From positions 26,069 to 43,027 of the forward strand of contig WVZH01000312.1 in NCBI GenBank assembly GCA_011772595.1: DNA of 16,959 bases, in the 5' to 3' direction. Shown in pieces: positions 1 through 7,042 of the stretch. The first letter of the stretch is position 1; each line of letters begins with the position of its first letter. Source of the stretch: Anaerolineales bacterium (lineage in GTDB: Bacteria > Chloroflexota > Anaerolineae > Anaerolineales > E44-bin32). A program made the position numbers and the translations under genes. Under the pieces are notes generated by a model, which saw only the letters and a list, made by a program, of their open reading frames with translations, had not been told where the DNA came from and made no database searches.

Positions 1-1
1 C

Positions 2-379
2 TTGAACGCTCGCTCGGTGTTCCTCGTCAGCCGTAGCGTGGTCCCGCACATGTTGTCGCAGGGATCGGGTGTCATCGTCAACATCGGCGCGCGTCCTGGG
101 GTAAGAGGCGTCGCCAACGCATCCGCCTACTCGGCGGCTAAAGGCGCTGTGATCAGACTGACAGAGAGTTTGTCCGCCGAGGTGAAACGGCAGGGCATCA
201 ACGTCAACTGCATTATGCCGGGAACGATCGACACACCAGCAAACCGGGCGGAGATGCCCGACGCTCGACACGATCGATGGGTGAAGCCCGAAACTGTGGT
301 GGATGTCATTCAGTTTTTAGCTTCCGACGCTGCAAAGGCGATCCATGGAGCTGCGATCCCGGTTTATGGAACAGGGTAG
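2..379 (+). CDS. SDR-family oxidoreductase, C-terminal part (5' end outside window)
   Basis: This is the C-terminal 125 residues of a short-chain dehydrogenase/reductase; the gene runs off the left edge, so the first in-frame TTG at position 2 is not a claimed start. The Rossmann glycine motif and NNAG lie outside the window. Visible are [10 protein letters not shown], then the catalytic Tyr-x-x-x-Lys as AYSAAKGAV, then RLTESLSAE and the post-active-site [11 protein letters not shown] segment. The residue 13 before the catalytic Tyr, normally Ser (compare E. coli FabG), is Ala here. Some SDR subfamilies carry IVNIGA or IVNVGA at this place, so this may be a subfamily feature rather than inactivation. 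The stop codon is 40 bases before the transaldolase fusion on the same strand, so co-transcription is possible. Substrate unknown. Family membership is secure. Confidence 0.88.
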   Translation: MNARSVFLVSRSVVPHMLSQGSGVIVNIGARPGVRGVANASAYSAAKGAVIRLTESLSAEVKRQGINVNCIMPGTIDTPANRAEMPDARHDRWVKPETVVDVIQFLASDAAKAIHGAAIPVYGTG

Positions 380-405
380 GCGATGTCCAATAGGTGTTTT
401 TAGAT

Positions 406-413
406 GAGGGAGG
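406..413 (+). promoter_or_regulatory. Strong ribosome binding site for tal-pgi
   Basis: GAGGGAGG ends six bases before the ATG at 420 and fixes that start. A second ATG at 415 begins the two-codon frame ATG AAA TGA, whose stop overlaps the true start, but it lies only one base from the Shine-Dalgarno sequence and is unlikely to be used. Confidence 0.75.
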
Positions 414-419
414 TATGAA

Positions 420-3176
420 ATGACGAAGGTAGACGATCTTTACGCCCTCGGACAGTCTGTTTGGTACGACAACATTCGCAGGGCGCTGCTGGATTCGGGA
501 GAGTTGAAAGCGTTGATCGACGCCGGGGTGAAAGGCGTCACCTCCAATCCAAGCATTTTCGAGAAAGCCATCGCAGGAAGCCGCGATTACGATGAGGAGC
601 TTCACCGGCTAGTGGACGAAGGGAAATCCTTGGAGACGATATACGAGACTCTGGCGCTGGAAGATATTCGGCGCACTGCGGATCTCCTGAGACCCATCTA
701 CGAGGAGACCGAGGGTGTGGATGGATATGTGAGCCTCGAAGTCAGCCCAACGTTAGCCCACGACACAGATGGCACTGTCGAGGAAGCTCGTCGCCTCTTC
801 GACACACTGGATCGTCCCAATGTGATGATCAAGGTTCCGGCGACGCGAGCCGGCCTCCCGGCGATCGAGACACTGATCGGGGAAGGCATCAACGTCAACG
901 TAACCTTGATTTTCTCCATTGAGAACTACGAGCAGGTCGTCAAAGCATATCAGCGCGGATTAGCGAGACTTGCCCTTTCGGGTGGTGATCTTTCACGTGT
1001 CGCTTCTGTAGCATCCTTCTTCGTGAGTCGTGTCGATTCAGCCGTGGATCAGGAGATCGAAGCACTTGGCGAACAGGCTCTTCTGGGGAAGATCGCCATC
1101 GCGAATGCTAAAGTCGCCTATGAGCGCTTCGGTGAGCTGTTTCGTGGTGAACGTTGGCGACGCCTGGTATCCCGAGGTGCGCGCGTGCAACGCCCGCTGT
1201 GGGCTAGTACAAGTACCAAGAACCCCCTGTACGTGGATACGCTGTACGTGGATTCGCTCGCAGGACCGGATACAGTCAACACCATACCACCCGCTACGCT
1301 CCAAGCGTTCCTCGATCACGGGATGCCAAGTCGAACGATCGATGAAGGGCTAAACGAAGCACATGCTCAATTGGAGCGACTTTCAGCACTAGGTGTGGAC
1401 CTGGATGCGATCACGATCAAGTTGCAGGAAGATGGCGTCAGAGCATTTACCGAGTCTTTCGAAGCATTGATGGCAAGTATCGCTGTGAAGCGTGAGCGGC
1501 TACTTGCGGGTTGGGAGCACATGGCTGTATCTCTCGGTAAGCATCAATCCTCGGTCGATGAGGCACTGAGGGTGATGGCCGAGAATCAAATCCTCCCCCG
1601 CATATGGAAGAACGACCACACCGTGTGGAAGCATGATCCGACGGAGATCAGCAACCGCTTGGGTTGGCTTCACAGCCCTGAGGTCATTCTCGACAACCTA
1701 CATCGTCTCGACGCGCTGGTGGAGGGGGTACGCCGGGAGGGCTACAGCCACGTCTTGCTCCTGGGGATGGGTGGTTCGAGCCTGGCGCCTGAGGTTCTTC
1801 GAAAGACATTTGGTGTCGAGAGAGACTACCTAGACCTTGCGGTACTCGACAGCACCGATCCAGGTGCGGTCCTCGGTTACGCAGACCAGCTCGATCTGGA
1901 GAAGACACTTTTTCTTGTGGCTACGAAATCCGGTGGGACAGTGGAGACTTTGTCTTTCTTCAAGTTCTTTTACAACCAAACGGCAGAACTCCTGGGTGAG
2001 GCAGCTGCCGGTGACCACTTTGTTGCTATCACGGATCCTGGCAGCCAACTGGCCGAGTTGGCCGAGTGGTATCGGTTTCGAGCTACTTTCTTGAACGATC
2101 CCAATATTGGTGGACGCTATTCGGCGCTCTCGTATTTTGGCTTAGTGCCAGCAGCACTGATCGGTGTGGATGTCCATACGCTCCTTGATCGGGCATTGGC
2201 CATATCCTGTGGTTGTGAGTCATGTGTCGACTCAATGGAAAATCCTGGGGCGCAATTGGGGGCGATCTTAGGTGAGTTGGCAAAAAACGGGCGGGATAAG
2301 CTTACGCTCGTCCTTTCTTCGCAGATCGAAAGCTTCGGCCATTGGATTGAGCAACTTGTCGCGGAGAGCACGGGTAAGGAAGGGAAAGGGATCTTGCCTG
2401 TCGTCGGAGAACCACTAGGTACTCCTGGAGTGTACGGGTCGGACCGACTTTTCGTGGTGATCCAAATCGAAGGGGATGAGATCGACGAAACGAAGATTTC
2501 GGCGCTACAAAGAGCCGGGCACCCGGTTGTACGATTGAACTTGCACGATCGCTACGACCTGGGTGGGCAGTTCTTCCTTTGGGAGCTAGCGACGGCAATC
2601 GCTGGGCAGCGCCTCGGGATCAATCCGTTCGATCAACCGAACGTCGAGGCGGCCAAAGTGCTCGCCAGAAAGTTGGTAGCCGAATACACACAAACAGGAG
2701 CCCTCCCAGAAGGCGAATCCTCAGAATTGACAGCGGATTCCTTGAAGACATTTCTTGAGACAGATGCCGATGGTGACCCAGATTCTGGCCAGGGGCATCG
2801 CTACGTTGCTTTGCAGGCCTATGTTCAGCCGACTCCGGAAACAGATGCAGCGCTGAGCGAGTTGCGCACCTGGATACGAGAAGAGACGCGAATGGCGACC
2901 ACAATCGGATACGGCCCACGTTTCCTGCATTCGACGGGCCAGTTGCACAAGGGTGATGGTGGCCGTGGCTTGTTCATCCAATTCACAGCCGAGCCATTGC
3001 GTGAGGCCAAGATTCCTGATGAGGTCGGTTCGCGTGAATCGGCGATCACGTTCGGGGTGTTGAAGAACGCGCAAGCGCTTGGCGATCGACGGGCATTGAT
3101 AGACGCCGGGCGACGTGTGATCACCTTTCACCTGGATGGGGATGTCCCAGGTAATTTGAAGAAGTTGGTAAGATAA
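420..3176 (+). CDS. Bifunctional transaldolase / glucose-6-phosphate isomerase
   Basis: A 918-residue fusion of two cytosolic sugar-phosphate enzymes. Residues 1 to about 365 are a transaldolase: VKGVTSNPSIF at 37-47, the Schiff-base lysine K138 in VMIKVPAT, and the downstream segments RPLWASTSTKNP and GPDTVNTIPP. It would exchange dihydroxyacetone units between sedoheptulose 7-phosphate/glyceraldehyde 3-phosphate and fructose 6-phosphate/erythrose 4-phosphate. Residues about 370-918 are a phosphoglucose isomerase with SIS-type sugar-phosphate sites: LLGMGGSSLAPEV (447-459), DSTDP (477-481), TKSGGTVET (502-510), GGRYSALS (564-571) and the likely catalytic Glu E649 in ESTGKEGKG. The LHSTGQLHKGDGG segment (836-848) is near the C-terminus. 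Length matches the known bifunctional transaldolase/phosphoglucose isomerase family. Start supported by a strong SD. The lactonase of the same pathway lies about 870 bases downstream. No frameshift or missing motif seen. Confidence 0.96.
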   Translation: MTKVDDLYALGQSVWYDNIRRALLDSGELKALIDAGVKGVTSNPSIFEKAIAGSRDYDEELHRLVDEGKSLETIYETLALEDIRRTADLLRPIYEETEGVDGYVSLEVSPTLAHDTDGTVEEARRLFDTLDRPNVMIKVPATRAGLPAIETLIGEGINVNVTLIFSIENYEQVVKAYQRGLARLALSGGDLSRVASVASFFVSRVDSAVDQEIEALGEQALLGKIAIANAKVAYERFGELFRGERWRRLVSRGARVQRPLWASTSTKNPLYVDTLYVDSLAGPDTVNTIPPATLQAFLDHGMPSRTIDEGLNEAHAQLERLSALGVDLDAITIKLQEDGVRAFTESFEALMASIAVKRERLLAGWEHMAVSLGKHQSSVDEALRVMAENQILPRIWKNDHTVWKHDPTEISNRLGWLHSPEVILDNLHRLDALVEGVRREGYSHVLLLGMGGSSLAPEVLRKTFGVERDYLDLAVLDSTDPGAVLGYADQLDLEKTLFLVATKSGGTVETLSFFKFFYNQTAELLGEAAAGDHFVAITDPGSQLAELAEWYRFRATFLNDPNIGGRYSALSYFGLVPAALIGVDVHTLLDRALAISCGCESCVDSMENPGAQLGAILGELAKNGRDKLTLVLSSQIESFGHWIEQLVAESTGKEGKGILPVVGEPLGTPGVYGSDRLFVVIQIEGDEIDETKISALQRAGHPVVRLNLHDRYDLGGQFFLWELATAIAGQRLGINPFDQPNVEAAKVLARKLVAEYTQTGALPEGESSELTADSLKTFLETDADGDPDSGQGHRYVALQAYVQPTPETDAALSELRTWIREETRMATTIGYGPRFLHSTGQLHKGDGGRGLFIQFTAEPLREAKIPDEVGSRESAITFGVLKNAQALGDRRALIDAGRRVITFHLDGDVPGNLKKLVR

Positions 3177-3186
3177 TAGTATCCGG

Positions 3187-3201
3187 AGCTTCCCGGAAGC
3201 T
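3187..3201 (+). terminator. Short hairpin just after tal-pgi stop
   Basis: AGCTTCC-C-GGAAGCT is a perfect inverted repeat starting 10 bases after the stop codon. As RNA it gives a six-pair stem with a three-base loop. No T tract follows, so an intrinsic terminator is not shown; it may protect the 3' end or be incidental. Confidence 0.3.
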
Positions 3202-3259
3202 GGAGTTATCGTTTGCGAGGAGACGGAAGAGCCTGGAGAGATACAAGGTGAGGAGTCCA

Positions 3260-3292
3260 CCCTCACCCTAACCCTCTCCCTCGAAGGAGAGG
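3260..3292 (+). repeat. CCCTNN hexamer repeat leading into an inverted repeat
   Basis: Four tandem hexamers, CCCTCA CCCTAA CCCTCT CCCTCG, occupy 3260-3283. They overlap an inverted repeat CCTCTCC (3273-3279) / GGAGAGG (3286-3292). CCCTCACCCTAACCCTCTCCC-type strings occur as interspersed intergenic repeats in many bacterial genomes, so this is probably one copy of such a family. Copy number elsewhere cannot be seen from here. Confidence 0.55.
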
Positions 3293-3334
3293 TAACAAGC
3301 CCGGTTCGCAGGCTCAACCAACTGCATACGAGGT

Positions 3335-3405
3335 TCACCCTTGGTGAGCGCAGCGGCGTGGAAGCCGCTGCTGCTAAATACGAGGCTGGGCTCCCACGCC
3401 CAGCC
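3335..3405 (+). repeat. Three tandem hairpins between tal-pgi and the SRPBCC gene
   Basis: Three inverted repeats follow one another: TCACC/GGTGA (3335-3347); GCAGCGGC/GCCGCTGC with loop GTGGAA (3350-3371), eight pairs; GGCTGGGC/GCCCAGCC with loop TCCCAC (3384-3405), eight pairs. GTGG of the second loop can pair with CCAC of the third, so a kissing interaction is possible. No T tract follows. Either an interspersed palindromic element or a structured leader of the gene starting at 3471. Confidence 0.55.
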
Positions 3406-3470
3406 GTAGATTGAGCTTGGGGAAGCTTCAGATTCAATCTAAATTCATCTTCTGAAGGAGAGAAAGGGTC

Positions 3471-3965
3471 ATGGAACGGGAACGTTATATCCGCGGGGAG
3501 GTGATCGTGGACGCTGGTCTGGACGATGTGTGGGCGGCGTGGACCACGGAGGATGGCGCAAAGACGTTTTTCGCGCCTGATTGCAACATCGACCTGCAAC
3601 CGGATGGATTGTATGAGATCTTCTTCAATCCATCGGCTGAGCCAGGGATGCGTGGTGGTGATGGCTTGCGCGTCATGGCCGTACAGCCGAAAAAGATGCT
3701 GACGTTCACCTGGAATGCTCCCCCTAGCATCCCCGAAGTTCGCAGTCAGCGGACTCACGTCGTGATTCGCTTTTATCCTGAAGGCGAGAAGCGCACTCGG
3801 GTAACGTTGCATCATGATGGTTGGGGTGAGGGCGGCGCGTGGGACGAGGCTTTCGAATACTTCCAGAGCGCGTGGAACAAAGTTGTTTTACCGCGCTTGA
3901 GATATCGGTTCGAACATGGTCCCGTTGATTGGGATCAGCCCCCGGATCTGGAAGATTATTCATAA
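3471..3965 (+). CDS. SRPBCC / AHSA1-like domain protein
   Basis: A 164-residue single-domain cytosolic protein of the START/SRPBCC fold (AHSA1, activator of Hsp90 ATPase homologue family; often named SRPBCC domain-containing protein). Family signs are the N-terminal strand IRGEVIVDAGLDDVWAAWTT (7-26), a central LTFTWNAPPS (77-86), RTHVVIRFYPEG with VTLHHDGWGEG (94-121), and the terminal helix WDEAFEYFQSAWNKVVLPRL (124-143). The fold binds hydrophobic ligands in a cavity, but no ligand can be read from sequence. ATG at 3471 follows AAGGAG (3455-3460) at ten bases. It lies between two sugar-phosphate enzymes, but its own hairpin-rich leader and a hairpin downstream suggest a separate transcription unit. 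Family is secure; biological role unknown. Confidence 0.88.
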   Translation: MERERYIRGEVIVDAGLDDVWAAWTTEDGAKTFFAPDCNIDLQPDGLYEIFFNPSAEPGMRGGDGLRVMAVQPKKMLTFTWNAPPSIPEVRSQRTHVVIRFYPEGEKRTRVTLHHDGWGEGGAWDEAFEYFQSAWNKVVLPRLRYRFEHGPVDWDQPPDLEDYS

Positions 3966-3976
3966 GAGTCTAGATC

Positions 3977-4009
3977 AGCAACCCGGAAGCCTAAAGCGTC
4001 CGGGTTGCT
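3977..4009 (+). terminator. 11-bp hairpin after SRPBCC gene
   Basis: AGCAACCCGGA (3977-3987) pairs perfectly with TCCGGGTTGCT (3999-4009) across an 11-base loop, 12 bases after the stop codon. Stem strength and position suit a transcription terminator, but the following bases (AGTTCGGG) are not a T tract, so it may act differently. Confidence 0.5.
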
Positions 4010-4043
4010 AGTTCGGGTTGCTTGATAGGATTTATCCAACGTT

Positions 4044-4817
4044 GTGTGTGGCATGTACAAGGTGAAGATCGTTTCGGATACCAAGGAGCTTGCGGAGGTC
4101 GCGGTGAAGCGCTTCACGACGCTGGTGGAAAAAGCCATCGCAAAGCGTGGCGTGTTCCGTGTTTCCATGGCAGGTGGGTCCACGCCACGTGGGATGTATG
4201 TGCGTCTGGCTCAGCCAGAGATCGCCGAGAAGATCGATTGGTCTAAGATACAGATTTTTTGGGGTGACGAGCGCTGTGTGCCACCGGACCACGGTGACAG
4301 CAATTATCGCTTGGTGAAGGAGACTTTGCTCGACAATGTGCCCATCCCGGACGAGAATGTATTCCGTGTACGAGGTGAGCTGGCGCCGGAGCAAGCTGCG
4401 AACGACTACATCACCGCCTTGCGTGGGGCGTTCGGCTTGGACCCGGCTGGAGGACACGTCAACGGGATCGAATCGAGGCCGCGATTCGACTTGATCTTGT
4501 TAGGCATGGGCAAGGATGGGCATACGGCGTCGCTCTTCCCCGGTCTTGGAGCGATCCACGAGACGGAGCGTTGGGTCGCTGCTCATTTCGTCGACAAGCT
4601 CGATACGTGGCGTGTGACCTTGACGCCAGTCGTGCTTAACGCAGCCGCCAACGTGGTCTTTCTTGTCTCAGGAGCGAGCAAGGCGGCGCGAATTGCCGAG
4701 GTGCTTGAAGGTCCGTTCCGTCCCCATGATTTGCCAGCACAGATCGTCCGACCTACGAATGGCCAACTCCTTTGGTTGATCGACGAACAGGCCGCTGCTG
4801 TGCTTAACAAGAACTAG
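4044..4817 (+). CDS. pgl: 6-phosphogluconolactonase
   Basis: Hydrolyses 6-phosphoglucono-1,5-lactone to 6-phosphogluconate, the second oxidative step of the pentose phosphate pathway; cytosolic. The 257 residues match the DevB-type lactonase (glucosamine/galactosamine-6-phosphate isomerase fold): SMAGGSTPRG phosphate-binding loop (41-50), FWGDERCVP (72-80), LGMGKDGHTASLFPG (153-167) with the catalytic-type His H160, and the late WRVTLTP and LVSGASKA segments (R190, K213). Length is normal for the family. The start is uncertain: GTG at 4044 has AGGA 13 bases upstream, whereas ATG at 4053, three codons later, gives the more typical N-terminus MYKVKIVSD but has no nearby SD. It belongs functionally with tal-pgi upstream, although the SRPBCC gene and a strong hairpin lie between them. 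Confidence 0.95.
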   Translation: MCGMYKVKIVSDTKELAEVAVKRFTTLVEKAIAKRGVFRVSMAGGSTPRGMYVRLAQPEIAEKIDWSKIQIFWGDERCVPPDHGDSNYRLVKETLLDNVPIPDENVFRVRGELAPEQAANDYITALRGAFGLDPAGGHVNGIESRPRFDLILLGMGKDGHTASLFPGLGAIHETERWVAAHFVDKLDTWRVTLTPVVLNAAANVVFLVSGASKAARIAEVLEGPFRPHDLPAQIVRPTNGQLLWLIDEQAAAVLNKN

Positions 4818-4883
4818 ACTACGTTTATCCAATCTAGCTTGACATCTGAGAAGAGAAATGCCAACTTCGCTCGACCCGCTATT

Positions 4884-4908
4884 CCCTAATCCCTGATCCC
4901 TAATCCCT
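4884..4908 (+). repeat. CCCTRAT heptamer microrepeat
   Basis: CCCTAAT CCCTGAT CCCTAAT followed by CCCT forms three and a half units in the gap between pgl and the first ABC gene. It recalls the CCCT-based repeat at 3260-3283 but has a seven-base period. No function is evident. Confidence 0.6.
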
Positions 4909-4966
4909 TCTAAACCGAATTCAGTCGACCCAGGAAGATTACATCACCACGGTGATCATGTTGGTG

Positions 4967-4995
4967 TTCGAACCGCTCCGAAGCCGGTGTATAAT
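4967..4995 (+). promoter_or_regulatory. Candidate sigma-70-type promoter for the ABC exporter genes
   Basis: A perfect -10 hexamer TATAAT lies at 4990-4995. Seventeen bases upstream is only a weak -35 match (TTCGAA, 4967-4972); TTGGTG at 4961 is closer in sequence but too far away. Transcription would start near 5002-5004, one to eight bases before the first ATGs, implying a leaderless or nearly leaderless mRNA. No SD precedes ATG 5010, which fits. Confidence 0.5.
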
Positions 4996-5009
4996 CCTAT
5001 TTCCATGCG

Positions 5010-6857
5010 ATGACCGAGATGACGATCGATAAACGAGAATTTTCTCTCGAAGATGAGTATCCCTACAAACGCTCGGGGCCTGTACGTTGGATCCTCTCAC
5101 ACACATTGCGTTACCCTTACTTCCCGATCGCCATGCTCCTCGCTGCGATCGGCAACAACCTTTCTCATAGCTACATTCAGGTCTTCGTCGGGCGGGCTTT
5201 CGACATCATTACCAGTGTAGGTTTCACGCGGCCCGAGTTGGTGATTGCGGCATTGTCCGTGATGGGTGCTGCGGTCGGTCAGGGTTTGGCAGGGTTAGTT
5301 CGCAATTACTCGGCAGAGTTTCTCGCCCAAAGAGTGGAGCGCGATTCCCGGCACGAACTCTACGCCAGTCTGCTTGGTAAGAGCCAGACGTTTCATGGCC
5401 GTCAACGTATCGGTGACATCATGGCGCGCGCCACGAACGATGTGCGCTCGCTCAACTTGATGTTCAGCCCGGGAGTCATGTTGATCACCGACTCGCTTAT
5501 GAACACAGTTGTGCCCATAGCCCTGATCGGCACAATTCGGCCAGAATTGCTACTTGTGCCGTTGATCTTCGTCGTACTGCTTGTCATCTCCATCCTCGAC
5601 TACAATCGCCGCCTCAACCCAGTCAGTATCGCCATGCGAGACCAATTCGGCACAATGAACGCCGGGCTGGCAGAAGCGATCGCCGGGATCGAGGTGGTGA
5701 AATCGAATGTGCAGGAGCGTTACGAGTGGGACAAATTCACGCATAATGCGCGCCGCTACCGCGAGCTCTTCGTTGAGCGCGGAGAAATCCAGGCCCGCTA
5801 CTTGCCGATGCTGATCTTCACGGTTTCATGGGCGGTCGGGTTCTTTCACGCATTGTTGGTCTGGCAGGCTGGGCGCATCACTTTGGGCGAGGTCGTGGCT
5901 TTCGTCGGGTTGTTCAACGCACTTCGTTTCCCCACCTTCATTTCGCTCTTCTCATTCGACCTGGTGCAATTGGGAATCGCCAGCGCCAGACGCATCCTCA
6001 AGGTGATCACCACTGAAACTGAGCTCGATGAAAACGTCGCTGGAGTCGCCAGATCGATCCAAGGAGAGGTGACATTTGAGAATGTAACCTTCAGCTACAA
6101 TGGGAAACCCGTGCTCAAGGACATCAGCTTTCAGGCGCAATCCGGTGAGACGATCGCCATCGTCGGTGAGACGGGATCGGGGAAAACCACGCTGACGCGG
6201 TTGATCAACCGCATCTACGACACCGATGAGGGCCGTGTACGTGTCGACGGCGTTGACGTGCGCGATTGGAGTATGGAGTCTCTGCGTTCGCAGATCTCGA
6301 CCATCGAGCAGGACATCTTCCTCTTCAGCGGGACGATCACAGAGAACATCGCATTCGGTTGTGAAGATCCCTCGCAGGAGAGCATCGAGATGGCTGCGCG
6401 CGAAGCACAAGCCGATGAGTTCATCCGCGCCTTTCGCGACGGTTATGAAACGGAGATCGGTGAACGCGGTGTCACGCTTTCCGGCGGCCAGCGGCAGCGT
6501 ATCGCCATTGCTCGCGCTTTTCTGACCGACCCACGTATCCTGATCCTCGACGATAGCACCAGCGCCATCGACAGCGCAACAGAGGATCAGATCCAACGCG
6601 CAATGAGGCAGATCAGCAGCCAACGTACGACCTTCCTGATCACGCATCGGTTGAGCCAAATCCGCTGGGCGGATCGCATCCTGGTGATACGACGTGGCGA
6701 GCTGGTGGATCAGGGGACGCACGAACAATTGATGGAGCGCAGCCGGGATTACAGGCGCATCTTTGCGCGTTATGAGACGTCGCACGATCCCGATGGCAAG
6801 AAGGATCGCGGCGGGATGAATGCGTTGGATGAGGCCTTGGGAGCGCAGGATGTATAG
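5010..6857 (+). CDS. ABC exporter half-transporter with degenerate catalytic site
   Basis: A 615-residue half-transporter, membrane domain then nucleotide-binding domain, of the multidrug/lipid exporter type. Residues about 35-325 hold the six-helix membrane domain. The NBD shows FENVTFSYNGKPVLKD (356-371), Walker A GETGSGKT (386-393), Q-loop Q434, signature LSGGQRQ (490-496), Walker B LILDD (511-515) and switch His H546. The residue after the Walker B Asp is Asp515 instead of the catalytic Glu, as in the degenerate NBD of known heterodimeric exporters such as TM287/288. The intact LSGGQ can serve the partner's active site. Partner is the next gene, 185 bases downstream. No SD before ATG 5010; a TATAAT box 15 bases upstream suggests leaderless translation, with ATG 5019 as an alternative. 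The exported substrate cannot be told from sequence. Confidence 0.94.
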   Translation: MTEMTIDKREFSLEDEYPYKRSGPVRWILSHTLRYPYFPIAMLLAAIGNNLSHSYIQVFVGRAFDIITSVGFTRPELVIAALSVMGAAVGQGLAGLVRNYSAEFLAQRVERDSRHELYASLLGKSQTFHGRQRIGDIMARATNDVRSLNLMFSPGVMLITDSLMNTVVPIALIGTIRPELLLVPLIFVVLLVISILDYNRRLNPVSIAMRDQFGTMNAGLAEAIAGIEVVKSNVQERYEWDKFTHNARRYRELFVERGEIQARYLPMLIFTVSWAVGFFHALLVWQAGRITLGEVVAFVGLFNALRFPTFISLFSFDLVQLGIASARRILKVITTETELDENVAGVARSIQGEVTFENVTFSYNGKPVLKDISFQAQSGETIAIVGETGSGKTTLTRLINRIYDTDEGRVRVDGVDVRDWSMESLRSQISTIEQDIFLFSGTITENIAFGCEDPSQESIEMAAREAQADEFIRAFRDGYETEIGERGVTLSGGQRQRIAIARAFLTDPRILILDDSTSAIDSATEDQIQRAMRQISSQRTTFLITHRLSQIRWADRILVIRRGELVDQGTHEQLMERSRDYRRIFARYETSHDPDGKKDRGGMNALDEALGAQDV

Positions 6858-6923
6858 GCTTCGTATCCTAGCGTTTGAGCATGGGAGCGGATCGTTGCAT
6901 TTAATGATGTGGTCCTATTTTGA

Positions 6924-7015
6924 TGTCATCCCGAGCGCAGCGAGGGATCTCGTTCCTCAAGGCAAAGATGACCGTGAGAACGAGAGTCCTCGTCGCTGCG
7001 CTCCTCGGAATGACA
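6924..7015. repeat. Imperfect inverted repeat of interspersed type between the ABC genes
   Basis: TGTCATCCCGAGCGCAGCGA, then GGGATCTCGTTC (6924-6955), is mirrored by the complement of 6978-7015, which ends CCTCGGAATGACA. The arms match over about 30 positions with a few small gaps and a 22-base centre. This GTCATCCCGAGCG...CGGAATGACA form recurs as an intergenic repeat in many bacterial genomes. No transposase is present. As RNA it would form a large hairpin in the middle of the likely two-gene transcript. Confidence 0.8.
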
Positions 7016-7042
7016 AACATGTGTAGAACAGGATAGAGCCGC

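Noticed and set aside
3433..3445. TTCAATCTAAATT shared with 15980-15992, both shortly before an SD
   Set aside because: A 13-base exact match is expected about once or twice by chance in a window of this size, and the distances to the start codons differ (25 and 17 bases between).
2721..3815. 364-codon minus-strand open frame
   Set aside because: It lies antisense to the end of tal-pgi and the SRPBCC gene, both strongly supported, and crosses the hairpin region. Its translation is low-complexity with no recognisable motif.
5952..6785. 277-codon minus-strand open frame
   Set aside because: Antisense to the NBD of the first ABC gene; such frames arise from codon bias on the opposite strand and no domain is visible.
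6820..7026. 68-codon plus-strand frame between the ABC genes
   Set aside because: It overlaps the end of the first ABC gene and reads through the inverted repeat; the composition reflects the repeat.
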